Below, piece after piece: positions 42,548-50,850 of a stretch of DNA of 64,000 nucleotides; the first letter of the stretch is position 1; each line of letters begins with the position of its first letter. Source of the stretch: Arthrobacter pascens (GTDB lineage Bacteria; Actinomycetota; Actinomycetes; Actinomycetales; Micrococcaceae); contig NZ_JAUSXF010000001.1 of the NCBI RefSeq assembly GCF_030816475.1, positions 4,340,001 through 4,404,000 of the forward strand, read 5' to 3'. The notes beneath the pieces are model-generated. The model was given only the letters and a program-made list of their open reading frames with translations. It was not told where the DNA came from and ran no database searches. A program made the position numbers and the translations under genes.

Positions 42548-43927
42548 TTGTCAGTAACGCACCTGGATTCGATCGAGGGTACCCGCGGATCCGAGGGCAG
42601 CCGGAAGCCGCCACAGGATATCCCCGCCGAACAATCAGTACTGGGTGGCATGATGCTCTCCAAGGACGCCATAGCCGACGTTGTGGAGATCCTCCGCGGC
42701 CAGGACTTCTACCGCCCCGCTCACGAGACCATCTACGAAGCCATTATCGATCTCTACGGCCGCGGAGAGCCCGCCGACGCCGTTACGGTATCTGATGAGC
42801 TGACCAAGCGTGCCGAGATCAACAGGATCGGCGGTCCCGCCTACCTGCATGAGCTCATCCAGACCGTTCCCACGGCGGCCAATGCCGGATATTACGCAGA
42901 GATCGTTGCCGAACGGGCCGTGCTTCGCCGGCTCGTCAATGCCGGCACTAAGATCGTCCAGCTGGGTTACGGCTCGGACGGCGAAGTGGAGGACCTGGTC
43001 AACCAGGCCCAGGCCGAGGTCTATGCTGTTGCCGAGCGGCGCACTGCCGAGGATTACGTGGTCCTTAAGGACGTCATGGAGTCCACGGTGGACGAAATCG
43101 AAGCCTCCGGCCACCGCGGCGAAGGCATGACCGGTGTCCCCACCGGTTTCTATGAGTTGGATGAGCTGACCCACGGGCTCCACCCCGGCCAGATGATCGT
43201 TATCGCTGCCCGCCCGGCCGTGGGTAAGTCCACGTTCGCCCTGGACTTCGCCCGCTCGGCTGCGATTAAGAACAACCTGGCCACTGTCATGTTCTCGCTG
43301 GAAATGGGGCGGAATGAGATCGCGATGCGTCTCCTTTCCGCGGAGGCGACCATCGGCCTCCAGGACCTTCGCAAGGGCACCATCAAAGATGAGCAGTGGT
43401 CCAAGATCGCCACCACCATGGGCCGGATGAACGATGCCCCCCTGTTTATCGATGACAGTCCAAACATGTCGCTAATGGAGATCAGGGCTAAATGCCGCCG
43501 CCTCAAGCAGCAGCACGACCTCAAGCTCGTGATCCTGGACTACCTGCAGCTCATGAGCTCCGGCAAGAAGGTGGAGTCACGCCAGCAGGAAGTGTCCGAA
43601 TTTTCCCGTGCGCTCAAGCTGCTGGCCAAGGAGCTCCAGGTCCCGGTGATCGCTCTGTCACAGCTGAACCGTGGCTCTGAACAGCGCCAGGACAAGCGTC
43701 CGATGGTCTCGGACCTGCGCGAATCCGGTTCCATCGAGCAGGACGCCGACATGGTGATCCTGCTGCACCGTGAGGATGTCTACGACAAAGAGTCACCGCG
43801 CGCAGGCGAGGCGGACATCCTGATCGCCAAGCACCGCAACGGTCCTACCAAGGACATCGTGGTTGCCTTCCAGGGCCACTATTCCCGGTTCGCCAACATG
43901 GCGGCCGACGCCGGCGGCGGCTTCTAG
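42548..43927 (+). CDS. dnaB: Replicative DNA helicase
   Basis: The 459-residue helicase has the N-terminal DnaB domain (IPAEQSVLGGMMLSKDAIAD), Walker A AARPAVGKST (about 221-230), MFSLEMGRNEIAMRLLSAEA, Walker B KLVILDYLQLM and the C-terminal LRESGSIEQDADMVILLHRE. Length is normal, so there is no intein. The start is TTG 42548 with GGAGG at 42534-42538. It unwinds DNA at the replication fork. Its upstream region has the DnaA-box cluster. Confidence 0.97.
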   Translation: MSVTHLDSIEGTRGSEGSRKPPQDIPAEQSVLGGMMLSKDAIADVVEILRGQDFYRPAHETIYEAIIDLYGRGEPADAVTVSDELTKRAEINRIGGPAYLHELIQTVPTAANAGYYAEIVAERAVLRRLVNAGTKIVQLGYGSDGEVEDLVNQAQAEVYAVAERRTAEDYVVLKDVMESTVDEIEASGHRGEGMTGVPTGFYELDELTHGLHPGQMIVIAARPAVGKSTFALDFARSAAIKNNLATVMFSLEMGRNEIAMRLLSAEATIGLQDLRKGTIKDEQWSKIATTMGRMNDAPLFIDDSPNMSLMEIRAKCRRLKQQHDLKLVILDYLQLMSSGKKVESRQQEVSEFSRALKLLAKELQVPVIALSQLNRGSEQRQDKRPMVSDLRESGSIEQDADMVILLHREDVYDKESPRAGEADILIAKHRNGPTKDIVVAFQGHYSRFANMAADAGGGF

Positions 43928-43979
43928 CGCCAGACCTTCGTTTCGTTACAGTAATGTGTGCGATTCACTGCTGTTCAGT

Positions 43980-44948
43980 TCACTGCTGGGTCAGCAGATG
44001 GTTGGGCAGCCGGTTCCCCGGGGCGGTGCCGCGGATTTCCAGCAGTTCGCGGGCATGGGCGTGCAGCCTCTTGTCCTCTTCGGACACGGGAACCCACGGC
44101 GGCACGGGCACTGACGTTCCCTCAGCGTCGCGTGCAACCATCACGGTGAGGCAATAGGTGGTCAGGTTGAGCTCCCGACTCTTGGGATCCCCGGAGCGGA
44201 CGTGTACTGCCACGTGCATGCCTTTGGTCCCGGTGTACACCAGCCGGGCTTCCACTTCCACCACATGGCCGATCAGCAGGGGGCGGTAGAAACGGACGCC
44301 GCCGGAGAACACCGCCACGGTGTCCATTCCGCAATACCGCGACGCACAGACATATGCTGCCTCGTCTATCCACTTCATCACGATGCCGCCGTGGACCTTA
44401 CCTCCCCAGTTCACGTCGGTGGGGGCTGCCATGAACCGCAGTGTTATCCGTTCGGCCGTGCCGGCATCGGTATATTCCTGGCTGTTCATCGCTTCGACGA
44501 TCTTTTCCCGGACCTTAATCCGGGCCAGCGCGTGGTCCCGCTGTTCGATTTCCGCGGCTGAGACAGGTTCGAACTGCTTGACCGGTATGGGCTTCCCGTC
44601 CGGGCCCACTGCGACAAAGATGACCATGCACTGGCTTCTCATGGTGGCGGGTCCGCCCTTGGGATCTCCCGATGAGACCACTGTCCGGATATGCATGGAC
44701 GAACGCCCTGTGTAGACGATGGTGGCTTCCACCTCCACCATGTCACCGCTGTTCACCGGGTCCGCGAAGTGGATGTTTCCCACATAGGCGGTGACGCAGT
44801 AGGACTTGGCCCAGCCCACCGCGGCGGCGTAGGCGGCCTTGTCCACCCACTCCAGCACGGTTCCGGCATCCACCGAACCGCTGTGGCCCACATCCATCGG
44901 GGCGGCCAGGAAGCGGAGGGTTACGGAATTAGAGGCGGTCTCAGTCAT
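43980..44948 (-). CDS. Acyl-CoA thioesterase with two hotdog domains
   Basis: The 322-residue protein has two BFIT/ACOT-like hotdog domains: residues 8-130 (VTLRFLAAPMDVGHSGSVDA, WVDKAAYAAAV) and about 165-290 (ITLRFMAAPTDVNWGGKVHG, KWIDEAAYVCA). The paired RFxAxPxDVNxxGxVxGG-WxDExAY pattern is the family signature; it hydrolyses acyl-CoAs in the cytoplasm. The first domain has HSG-D in place of NWGG-H, the second keeps the canonical residues, suggesting only one may be fully catalytic. Convergent with dnaB. Confidence 0.87.
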   Translation of the reverse strand: MTETASNSVTLRFLAAPMDVGHSGSVDAGTVLEWVDKAAYAAAVGWAKSYCVTAYVGNIHFADPVNSGDMVEVEATIVYTGRSSMHIRTVVSSGDPKGGPATMRSQCMVIFVAVGPDGKPIPVKQFEPVSAAEIEQRDHALARIKVREKIVEAMNSQEYTDAGTAERITLRFMAAPTDVNWGGKVHGGIVMKWIDEAAYVCASRYCGMDTVAVFSGGVRFYRPLLIGHVVEVEARLVYTGTKGMHVAVHVRSGDPKSRELNLTTYCLTVMVARDAEGTSVPVPPWVPVSEEDKRLHAHARELLEIRGTAPGNRLPNHLLTQQ

Positions 44949-45086
44949 GGTGCGATCTTACTGAGGGGGAAGGTTACCCGCCGGTTGATCGGGGCTGACA
45001 ATGCCTGCCGACTGGTTGAACCAGTTATGACAGGACTAGCAGTGGCAGGACTAGTAATGACAGCGACTATCGATGACAGGGACGGC

Positions 45087-45142
45087 TATTGACCACGACG
45101 GCGGATAGGCACCCGGGTGCCTATCCGCCGTCGTGGTCAATA
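45087..45142. repeat. 56-bp perfect palindrome
   Basis: The 28-nt arm 45087-45114 is exactly repeated in reverse complement at 45115-45142, with no spacer (centre CACCCGGGTG). It begins 16 nt past the stop of the minus-strand DoxX gene, so it can act as its terminator, but arms this long with no loop are unusual. A short tandem repeat (GCAGGACTAG-like units, about 45030-45062) abuts it. Confidence 0.92.
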
Positions 45143-45157
45143 CCGGGAAAGCCCTGC

Positions 45158-45592
45158 TTAGGCGAGGACCGCCAGCCGGGAGTTCTTGCGGCCGAACACG
45201 GCGCGATCCACAGAAATGCGGCCGGCGCCCGTGAGCGCCAGGGCGAGGGCTGCCGCGGCCAGGAGCAACACGAGTTCATAGCCGCCGGCTTCGGCGAAGA
45301 CGCCCGCCTGGGCGTGCACAAGGAACAGTGCGCCGAGCATGTCCAGGGCCAGGAGTGCCGCGACCACGCGGGTCAGGATGCCCAGGATGAGCGCGATTCC
45401 GCCAGCCAGCTCGAGTCCGGCAACTGCAGGAGCTGTCACTTCGGCAGCGGGTACGCCCATCTTGGCGAACGCGGCCTGGGTGCCGGCAATAGTGAATTCG
45501 TTGAACTTCTGCCAGCCGTGGGCAGCGAAGAGGAAGCCCAGGATGACGCGCAGGAGGGTGATGGCGGACGTGGTAAGGGAGGACTGGTTCAT
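45158..45592 (-). CDS. DoxX family membrane protein
   Basis: The 144-residue protein has four membrane segments and the DoxX pattern: LLRVILGFLFAAHGWQKF (residues 13-30), PAVAGLELAGGIALILGILT, and FLVHAQAGVF. The family is linked to redox and sulfur stress in some actinobacteria (DoxX with SodA and SseA in mycobacteria); no such partners are adjacent here. Confidence 0.88.
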   Translation of the reverse strand: MNQSSLTTSAITLLRVILGFLFAAHGWQKFNEFTIAGTQAAFAKMGVPAAEVTAPAVAGLELAGGIALILGILTRVVAALLALDMLGALFLVHAQAGVFAEAGGYELVLLLAAAALALALTGAGRISVDRAVFGRKNSRLAVLA

Positions 45593-45779
45593 GGGAGTTT
45601 CACCGTTTCGGATGTCGGTCGGGGCTTTCGGGATACAAGCGGGCCGGATCTCAGCGTTGAAGCTTGAAGTATCGAGTCTTCCGGACTCATGGTTGAAGTG
45701 TCAACAAAAAGATGTCCAATGTGTCCTTTCTCATGGACATACGCCCCTCATCTTCGCGGTGCCCCGGTAGGCTGTCTGG

Positions 45780-47132
45780 GTGCCTCGTCAATCCGCCCCT
45801 GCTGCCACGCATGCGCCAACGGGTCACGCCAGGGAGATCCTTCGGCTTGCCGTTCCGGCCTTCGGTGCGCTGATCGCTGAACCCCTTTTCCTGCTGGCTG
45901 ATTCAGCCATCGTGGGGCATCTTGGCGTCGCCCAACTGGCAGGCGTGGGCCTTGCGTCAGCGGTGCTTCATACCGCCGTCGGGCTGATGGTCTTCCTTGC
46001 GTACTCCACCACGCCCGCGGTGGCACGCGCGATCGGGGACGGCCAACTCGGGAAGGCGCTGGCGGCCGGGCGCGACGGCGTGTGGCTGGCATTGCTGCTG
46101 GGCCTGGTGCTTGCGGCGGCTGGGTTCGTGGCGGCTGAGCCGGTGGTAAGCCTGATGGGGGCAGAGGGTGACGTGCGGACCTTTGCCGTGGGCTACCTCC
46201 AGTGGTCGATGCCCGGGCTGGTGGCGATGCTGCTCGTTTTCGCCGGAACCGGGGTGCTTCGGGGCCTTCAGGACACGCGCACGCCGCTGGTTGTTGCAAC
46301 TGCCGGATTTGGCCTGAATGTCGTCCTCAATCTGTGGCTTGTTTATGGCCTGGGTTTGTCCGTGACCGGCTCGGCCGTCGGCACCAGCATCGCCCAATGG
46401 GCCATGGCTGCCGTCTATCTCGTGATGGTCCAACGCAATGCAGTCCGGGTCGGCGTCGGCCTGTTTCCGGACTGGCACGGCATCCGTGCCATGACGCGCA
46501 TCGGGTCCTGGCTGATGCTTCGAACGCTCAGCCTCCGGATCGCCATACTGGCCACCGTCGTGGTTGTCACCGCCCAGGGTGCGGTGAACCTTGCGGCACA
46601 TCAGTTGGCAATGTCGATCTTCTCCTTCCTTGCGTTTGCCCTCGACGCACTGGCAATCGCCGCGCAGGCGCTGATCGGGAGGGAACTCGGTGCGTCCAAC
46701 GCCGTCAGGGCACGCCTGCTGACCCGGACCATGATCCGCTGGGGTGTCGGCTTCGGGGTGGTTACCGGACTGCTGCTGGCTGTGGCCGCGCCATGGGCGG
46801 GTGCCTTGTTCACCTCCGATCCCGCGGTCCATTCAGTCCTCACCTTCGCCCTGTGGGTTGTGGCAGCCGGGCAGCCGATCGCCGGGTACGTTTTTGTGCT
46901 CGACGGCGTGCTGATCGGCGCCGGCGATGCAAGGTACCTGGCGCTGGCGGGCTTGGCGAATCTTGCCGTTTATGTACCGATGCTCCTGGCGGTCAGCATC
47001 TCAGGCATCTCCGGGGTGACGGGACTTACCTGGTTGTGGGCTGCGTTTGCGCTGGGGTACATGGCGGCCCGCGCCCTGACCCTCGGCATCCGCGGCAGCT
47101 CCGACCGCTGGATGGTGCTCGGTTCGCGCTAG
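45780..47132 (+). CDS. MATE family efflux transporter (DinF-like)
   Basis: The 450-residue protein has 12 membrane segments and MATE signatures: LRLAVPAFGALIAEPLFLLA (21-40), ADSAIVGHLGVAQLAGVGLA and a symmetric second half (AHQLAMSIFSFLAFALDALA, AAQALIGRELG). AIVGHLG-xAQLAG is typical of the DinF/NorM-like group, which exports cationic or oxidised compounds by Na+ or H+ antiport. GTG start with no strong ribosome site; leaderless expression is possible. Confidence 0.9.
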   Translation: MPRQSAPAATHAPTGHAREILRLAVPAFGALIAEPLFLLADSAIVGHLGVAQLAGVGLASAVLHTAVGLMVFLAYSTTPAVARAIGDGQLGKALAAGRDGVWLALLLGLVLAAAGFVAAEPVVSLMGAEGDVRTFAVGYLQWSMPGLVAMLLVFAGTGVLRGLQDTRTPLVVATAGFGLNVVLNLWLVYGLGLSVTGSAVGTSIAQWAMAAVYLVMVQRNAVRVGVGLFPDWHGIRAMTRIGSWLMLRTLSLRIAILATVVVVTAQGAVNLAAHQLAMSIFSFLAFALDALAIAAQALIGRELGASNAVRARLLTRTMIRWGVGFGVVTGLLLAVAAPWAGALFTSDPAVHSVLTFALWVVAAGQPIAGYVFVLDGVLIGAGDARYLALAGLANLAVYVPMLLAVSISGISGVTGLTWLWAAFALGYMAARALTLGIRGSSDRWMVLGSR

Positions 47133-47157
47133 CAGCGTCGCCCACTAAACTGGACCG

Positions 47158-47748
47158 GTGACCCAACCGTTGACGCCCGCAGGAACTGCCCCAGGTGCCG
47201 CCCCTCACGCTGACCTCTGGAAGCCGGTACTGCTCCGCGCCCTGGCGGCCCTGGTGTTTGGTGCGGTGACCGTCTTCTGGGGTTCGCCATCCGTGGCCGT
47301 GATGGGCTGGTCCGGCGGGGCCTACCTGCTGGCTACCGGCCTCCTGCTGATCCGCAGCATCCCCAAGGGGGGCTACCGTTACGACACAAATCCGGGACGG
47401 CTCTTTTCCGCCGCAGGCTTGGCCCTGACCGGGAGCGGCGTTGCCCTTGCCCTGCTGCACGGTGACCTTCTCTTCGGAGTCATCGCCGCCGTCGGGCTGG
47501 GCCTGACGGGCGCGGTGGAGTTGTACTGCGGCATCCGGTATCGCGGAATGCATATATTGGCCCGGGACTGGCTGGCGTCCGGAGTCATCGGGGTCGGCAC
47601 GGCGGCAGCCCTGCCCTTTTTCATCAGCCTCGGCGCACACGCGCTCCTTGGCGTCGCGGGCGGCGGCGCCATCATTTCCGGTGTGCTGTGGGTGCTCTCA
47701 GGGTTAACGCTCCGGCACGATGCCCGGCCGGACGCCGGGAAGCCGTAA
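47158..47748 (+). CDS. Membrane protein of unknown function, six TM segments
   Basis: The 196-residue protein has a polar N-terminus and about six hydrophobic segments (for example LLRALAALVFGAVTVFW, GAYLLATGLLLI). The layout recalls HdeD/DUF308-type proteins but no firm motif is seen. The start is GTG 47158, 25 nt after the MATE gene, so co-transcription is likely. Confidence 0.65.
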   Translation: MTQPLTPAGTAPGAAPHADLWKPVLLRALAALVFGAVTVFWGSPSVAVMGWSGGAYLLATGLLLIRSIPKGGYRYDTNPGRLFSAAGLALTGSGVALALLHGDLLFGVIAAVGLGLTGAVELYCGIRYRGMHILARDWLASGVIGVGTAAALPFFISLGAHALLGVAGGGAIISGVLWVLSGLTLRHDARPDAGKP

Positions 47749-47866
47749 ACTAGGAAAACACGGTTCTACTCAACGTAGAATTCGGCCGTGCACGAGACGC
47801 GCACCACAGACCGCATCAGTCAAACCAGGCAGGCCACCGCGGCCTGCCTGCAGGAGAGGAACCATC

Positions 47867-48253
47867 TTGGCAGACCAGCAACCAGGAAAACCGCGTAAGC
47901 TGCGGACCTCGGTGAAGGGGCCGCTGATGTTTTCCGCGTTCTGGGCCGTCATCGCCTTCTTCGCGGTCCTGATCTTCGCCTCAGGCGGCAGCTCCCGCGC
48001 CCCGCGGTTTGACCTCGCCTTCACCGGTGCGGGGATTGCTTTCATTGTCACCCTGGTCATCGCCGCGATGCTCTCCATGAGCTACAAGGACAACGCGGAG
48101 CATCTCGGCAAGGGATCCGGTGTCAACCTCAGTTCCGCCAGGAAGACCCTGCATGGATTTGGCGGCCATGGCGGCCAGGGTCCGGCGAGGCCTGGTGGTT
48201 CCCCGGATTCAGAGGGTCCAGGCTCTTCCGCCGGGGACTCAAGCCCCTCCTAG
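47867..48253 (+). CDS. Small two-TM membrane protein, function unknown
   Basis: From TTG 47867 (AGGAGAGGA at 47852-47860) the protein has 128 residues: a basic N-terminus (KPRKLRTSVKG), two membrane segments (FSAFWAVIAFFAVLIFASGG and AGIAFIVTLVIAAMLSM) and a Gly/Ser/Pro-rich cytoplasmic tail. Actinobacterial homologues of this shape are usually called hypothetical. Upstream ATG at 47720 belongs to a shadow of the previous gene. It overlaps the convergent CGNR gene by 4 nt. Confidence 0.7.
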   Translation: MADQQPGKPRKLRTSVKGPLMFSAFWAVIAFFAVLIFASGGSSRAPRFDLAFTGAGIAFIVTLVIAAMLSMSYKDNAEHLGKGSGVNLSSARKTLHGFGGHGGQGPARPGGSPDSEGPGSSAGDSSPS

Positions 48254-48795
48254 CCCGCTGACGCCTGGCGGGCGCGATAGGCGGCCACATGCACCCGGTT
48301 GGCGCAGTTGCCGGTATCGCAGTAGCGCTTCGAGCGGTTCCTGCTGAGGTCCAGCACCACGGCATTGCAGTCGTCGGCCTCGCACACCAGCATCCGGTCC
48401 ATCTCCTTGCTTCGGATCACGTCCACGAGGGCCATGGCAGCCTCAGTGCTCATCCTGTCCGCCAGTGGCGCTTCACTGGTCGTGGCATGCAAGTGCCAGT
48501 CCCACTGATCGTGCTTCATGAGCTGAGGAAGGGCCTTGCCTTCGCGCAGCAGCCGGTTCACGGTCTCCACGGCGGTGTCCTCGTTAGCGGTCCAGACCGC
48601 GGCCAGCTGGCTTCGGAGCCGGTGAACGCTGGCCAGTTCCGCCTTGTCGCGGGTGCGCGATCCGGTGAATTCTTCCGCCTCAAGGAACATGTCCAGGTCA
48701 CCGATGGAGGCCAGGTGTTCCCGTCCGTTCGCCGCCGTATTGATCAGATTAACCACGGTACGCAGCGCCACCTCCGTGTCAGGGGCAAAAACCAT
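48250..48795 (-). CDS. CGNR zinc-finger/ABATE domain regulator-like protein
   Basis: The 181-residue protein has an N-terminal helical ABATE domain and a C-terminal zinc finger: CEADDC (about 140-145) with YCDTGNCANRVHVAAYRAR (about 158-176). The family name motif CGNR reads CANR here. These proteins are taken to be DNA-binding regulators in actinobacteria. It is divergent from the EamA transporter (71 nt apart), which it might control (inference). Confidence 0.82.
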   Translation of the reverse strand: MVFAPDTEVALRTVVNLINTAANGREHLASIGDLDMFLEAEEFTGSRTRDKAELASVHRLRSQLAAVWTANEDTAVETVNRLLREGKALPQLMKHDQWDWHLHATTSEAPLADRMSTEAAMALVDVIRSKEMDRMLVCEADDCNAVVLDLSRNRSKRYCDTGNCANRVHVAAYRARQASAG

Positions 48796-48866
48796 CTTGA
48801 CTCCTTACAAGCCGCGGGCGTAGTGTCATGAGCATTACCCCACTTTACTCCTGACAGGAGGCGCCG

Positions 48867-49931
48867 GTGCCTGCCACCAACCAGCCCGTATCAATCCGCC
48901 AACTATCACCGTACCGGCGTGGATTCTTGGCCTCAGGTCTCGGGATAGCACTGTTCTCTTCCGCTGTCTTCGGGACCTCCGGCTCCTTCGCCAAAGCCCT
49001 GCTGGAGGCAGGCTGGTCTCCCGGGGCGGCGGTGACCGCGCGTCTCACCGGCGCCGCTTTGATTCTTGCTGTTCCGGCGGTCCCCGCCCTTCGCGGCCGC
49101 TGGCACCAGCTCCGGGCTAACTGGATCACCATTGTGCTGTTCGGCCTGATCGGTGTGGCCGCTTGCCAGCTCTTTTACTTCAATGCGGTGGCAAGGCTCT
49201 CCGTGGGGGTCGCGCTCCTCCTGGAGTACCTGGCCCCGGTCATCATCGTGCTGTGGCTGTGGGCAGCCAGCCGCCGGGGCCCAAGGGCGCTGACTTTGGG
49301 TGGAACCCTGTTGTCCCTCGCCGGACTTGTCCTGGTGCTGGACCTCACCGGAACCGTGAAGGTTGACCTCATCGGCGTGCTGTGGGGAATGGCGGCTGCG
49401 GTCTGCCTTGCGATGTACTTCTTCATTACCGCGAAGGAGAACGACTCCTTGCCGCCGATCGTCCTTGCCTCCGGCGGGCTGTTGGTGGGTGCGGCAGCCA
49501 TGTGGCTTGCGGGGGCAACAGGCCTGCTGCCCATGGCCTTCAGTACGGCTGACACCAGGCTTGGACCCTGGGTCACGCCGTGGTGGGTGCCCGTGGGGGG
49601 ACTCATAGTCCTGGGCACAGTCCTGGCCTACGTATCCGGAATCAGGGCAGCCCGGGCGCTGGGGTCCAAGGTGGCGTCCTTCGTCTCGCTGACTGAGGTC
49701 CTGTTTGCCGTGGTTTGGGCGTGGCTTCTCCTGGGCGAGCTTCCCGGCGCCATCCAGCTTCTGGGCGGAGTACTCATTATTGGCGGTGTCATCCTGGTCC
49801 GGCTTGACGAGCTGCGTGCTCCTGCAGTTGCGGCAGGAACCATTCCAGGAACAACCCCGGCTCGCAGGCCAGCGGCAGCCAAGGTGGCTTCACCGCTCGG
49901 GCACGCGAACGACGTCGAACCCGTTCCGTAA
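48867..49931 (+). CDS. EamA/DMT family transporter
   Basis: The 354-residue protein has ten membrane segments in two EamA repeats (GIALFSSAVFGTSGSFAKAL in repeat 1; GVLWGMAAAVCLAMYFFITA in repeat 2, with LTEVLFAVVWAWLLLGE). The family exports amino acids, purines or other small metabolites. GTG start with ACAGGAGG 5 nt upstream. C-terminal 40 residues are polar. Divergent from the CGNR protein gene. Confidence 0.88.
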   Translation: MPATNQPVSIRQLSPYRRGFLASGLGIALFSSAVFGTSGSFAKALLEAGWSPGAAVTARLTGAALILAVPAVPALRGRWHQLRANWITIVLFGLIGVAACQLFYFNAVARLSVGVALLLEYLAPVIIVLWLWAASRRGPRALTLGGTLLSLAGLVLVLDLTGTVKVDLIGVLWGMAAAVCLAMYFFITAKENDSLPPIVLASGGLLVGAAAMWLAGATGLLPMAFSTADTRLGPWVTPWWVPVGGLIVLGTVLAYVSGIRAARALGSKVASFVSLTEVLFAVVWAWLLLGELPGAIQLLGGVLIIGGVILVRLDELRAPAVAAGTIPGTTPARRPAAAKVASPLGHANDVEPVP

Positions 49932-49970
49932 ACACACCCGCCCCGCCTGGAATGCTGCTCGGCGGGAAAC

Positions 49971-50003
49971 CCTGAGGGCCCGGACAATGTCCGGGCCCTC
50001 AGG
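49971..50003. terminator. Bidirectional hairpin terminator
   Basis: CCTGAGGGCCCGGAC and GTCCGGGCCCTCAGG form a perfect 15-bp stem with an AAT loop, between the converging EamA transporter and WXG100 genes. Confidence 0.9.
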
Positions 50004-50027
50004 GTGGTGACGAGTGAAACGTGGCGA

Positions 50028-50291
50028 CTAGCGCGAAGCCTGGTCCTGCTCGTCGGCGTTCTTGGTGGCCTTCTGGCCGGCTTCCTGCAGAGCCTGGGCG
50101 ACCTTGGTCAGCGATGCCACGTGCTGGCCTGACCATTCGCTGCGGAACTTCTCCGCATCGGGGCCCATCCACTGGGTGCCGTCCAGCACCTTGGTGAGCA
50201 TTGATTTCTGGTTCTCGATTTCAGACGAGCCTGCCTGAAGCTTGTTGCCCAGGTTCTTCAGCTGAGCTACATCCGCGCCCCAAATAGCCAT
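50028..50291 (-). CDS. WXG100 family (ESAT-6-like) protein
   Basis: From ATG 50291 (AAGGAG upstream) the protein has 87 residues forming the expected helical hairpin: helix 1 about 5-38, the WxG turn as WMG (residues 42-44), helix 2 about 45-80. WXG100 proteins are secreted by type VII (Esx) systems. No EccC or other Esx component is in this window, so it is an orphan here. The longer frame to 50465 has no family match. Confidence 0.88.
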   Translation of the reverse strand: MAIWGADVAQLKNLGNKLQAGSSEIENQKSMLTKVLDGTQWMGPDAEKFRSEWSGQHVASLTKVAQALQEAGQKATKNADEQDQASR

Positions 50292-50491
50292 CAGATTTCT
50301 CCTTCGTTTATTGGATCCGATCCAGGTCGGCATCCCCAGCGGCCCCCGGCTCATCCGGAAGATCCATTGCCTAAAACCTATCCCGGCCCCGAAACACTGT
50401 CGATGGGCACCACTGCCCATGCAGTATTCCCCACGGGCGAGGTCCGGGGCAGGGGGTCGATCCAAGGCGTTTCAGAGCCTAGCATGGCAAT

Positions 50492-50764
50492 ATGTGCCGG
50501 AATATTCGAACCCTCCACAACTACGAGCCTCACGCCACCTCCGACGAGGTCCATGCCGCAGCGCTGCAGTATGTGCGCAAGATCAGCGGCAGCACCAAAC
50601 CGTCAAAAGCCAACGAGGAAGCCTTCGAGCAGGCGGTGCACGAGATCGCCCACATCACCCAGCACCTGCTGGATTCGCTGGTCACCCACGCGCCAGCCAA
50701 GGACCGGGAGGAAGAGGCCGCCAAGGCAAAGGCCCGCGCCGCCGTCCGCTTCGGCGCGGCATAA
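50492..50764 (+). CDS. DUF2277 protein
   Basis: This 90-residue protein opens CRNIRTLHNYEPHATSDEVH and has AALQYVRKISG and KPSKANEEAFEQAVHEIA, the very conserved DUF2277 pattern, ending in a basic AAKAKARAAVRF segment. Function unknown across the family; the N-terminal Cys-Arg-Asn-Ile is nearly invariant. Confidence 0.88.
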   Translation: MCRNIRTLHNYEPHATSDEVHAAALQYVRKISGSTKPSKANEEAFEQAVHEIAHITQHLLDSLVTHAPAKDREEEAAKAKARAAVRFGAA

Positions 50765-50785
50765 GGTCCCTGGACAAAGTAGGTC

Positions 50786-50827
50786 GCAGCAGGTGCCGTT
50801 TTGGGCGTTCATAACGGCACCTGCTGC
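50786..50827. terminator. Bidirectional hairpin terminator
   Basis: GCAGCAGGTGCCGTT and AACGGCACCTGCTGC form a perfect 15-bp stem with a 12-nt loop between the converging DUF2277 and copA genes; the TT next to the loop and flanking bases give no long U-run. Confidence 0.85.
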
Positions 50828-50850
50828 TACCTGGTTGGGATGGCCGGGGC

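Noticed and set aside
42548..43927. Intein in DnaB
   Set aside because: Walker A and B regions are uninterrupted and the length is normal for an intein-free helicase.
50028..50291. Part of a type VII secretion locus
   Set aside because: Only the WXG100 protein is present; neighbours are an EamA transporter and DUF2277, with no EccB, EccC or mycosin gene.
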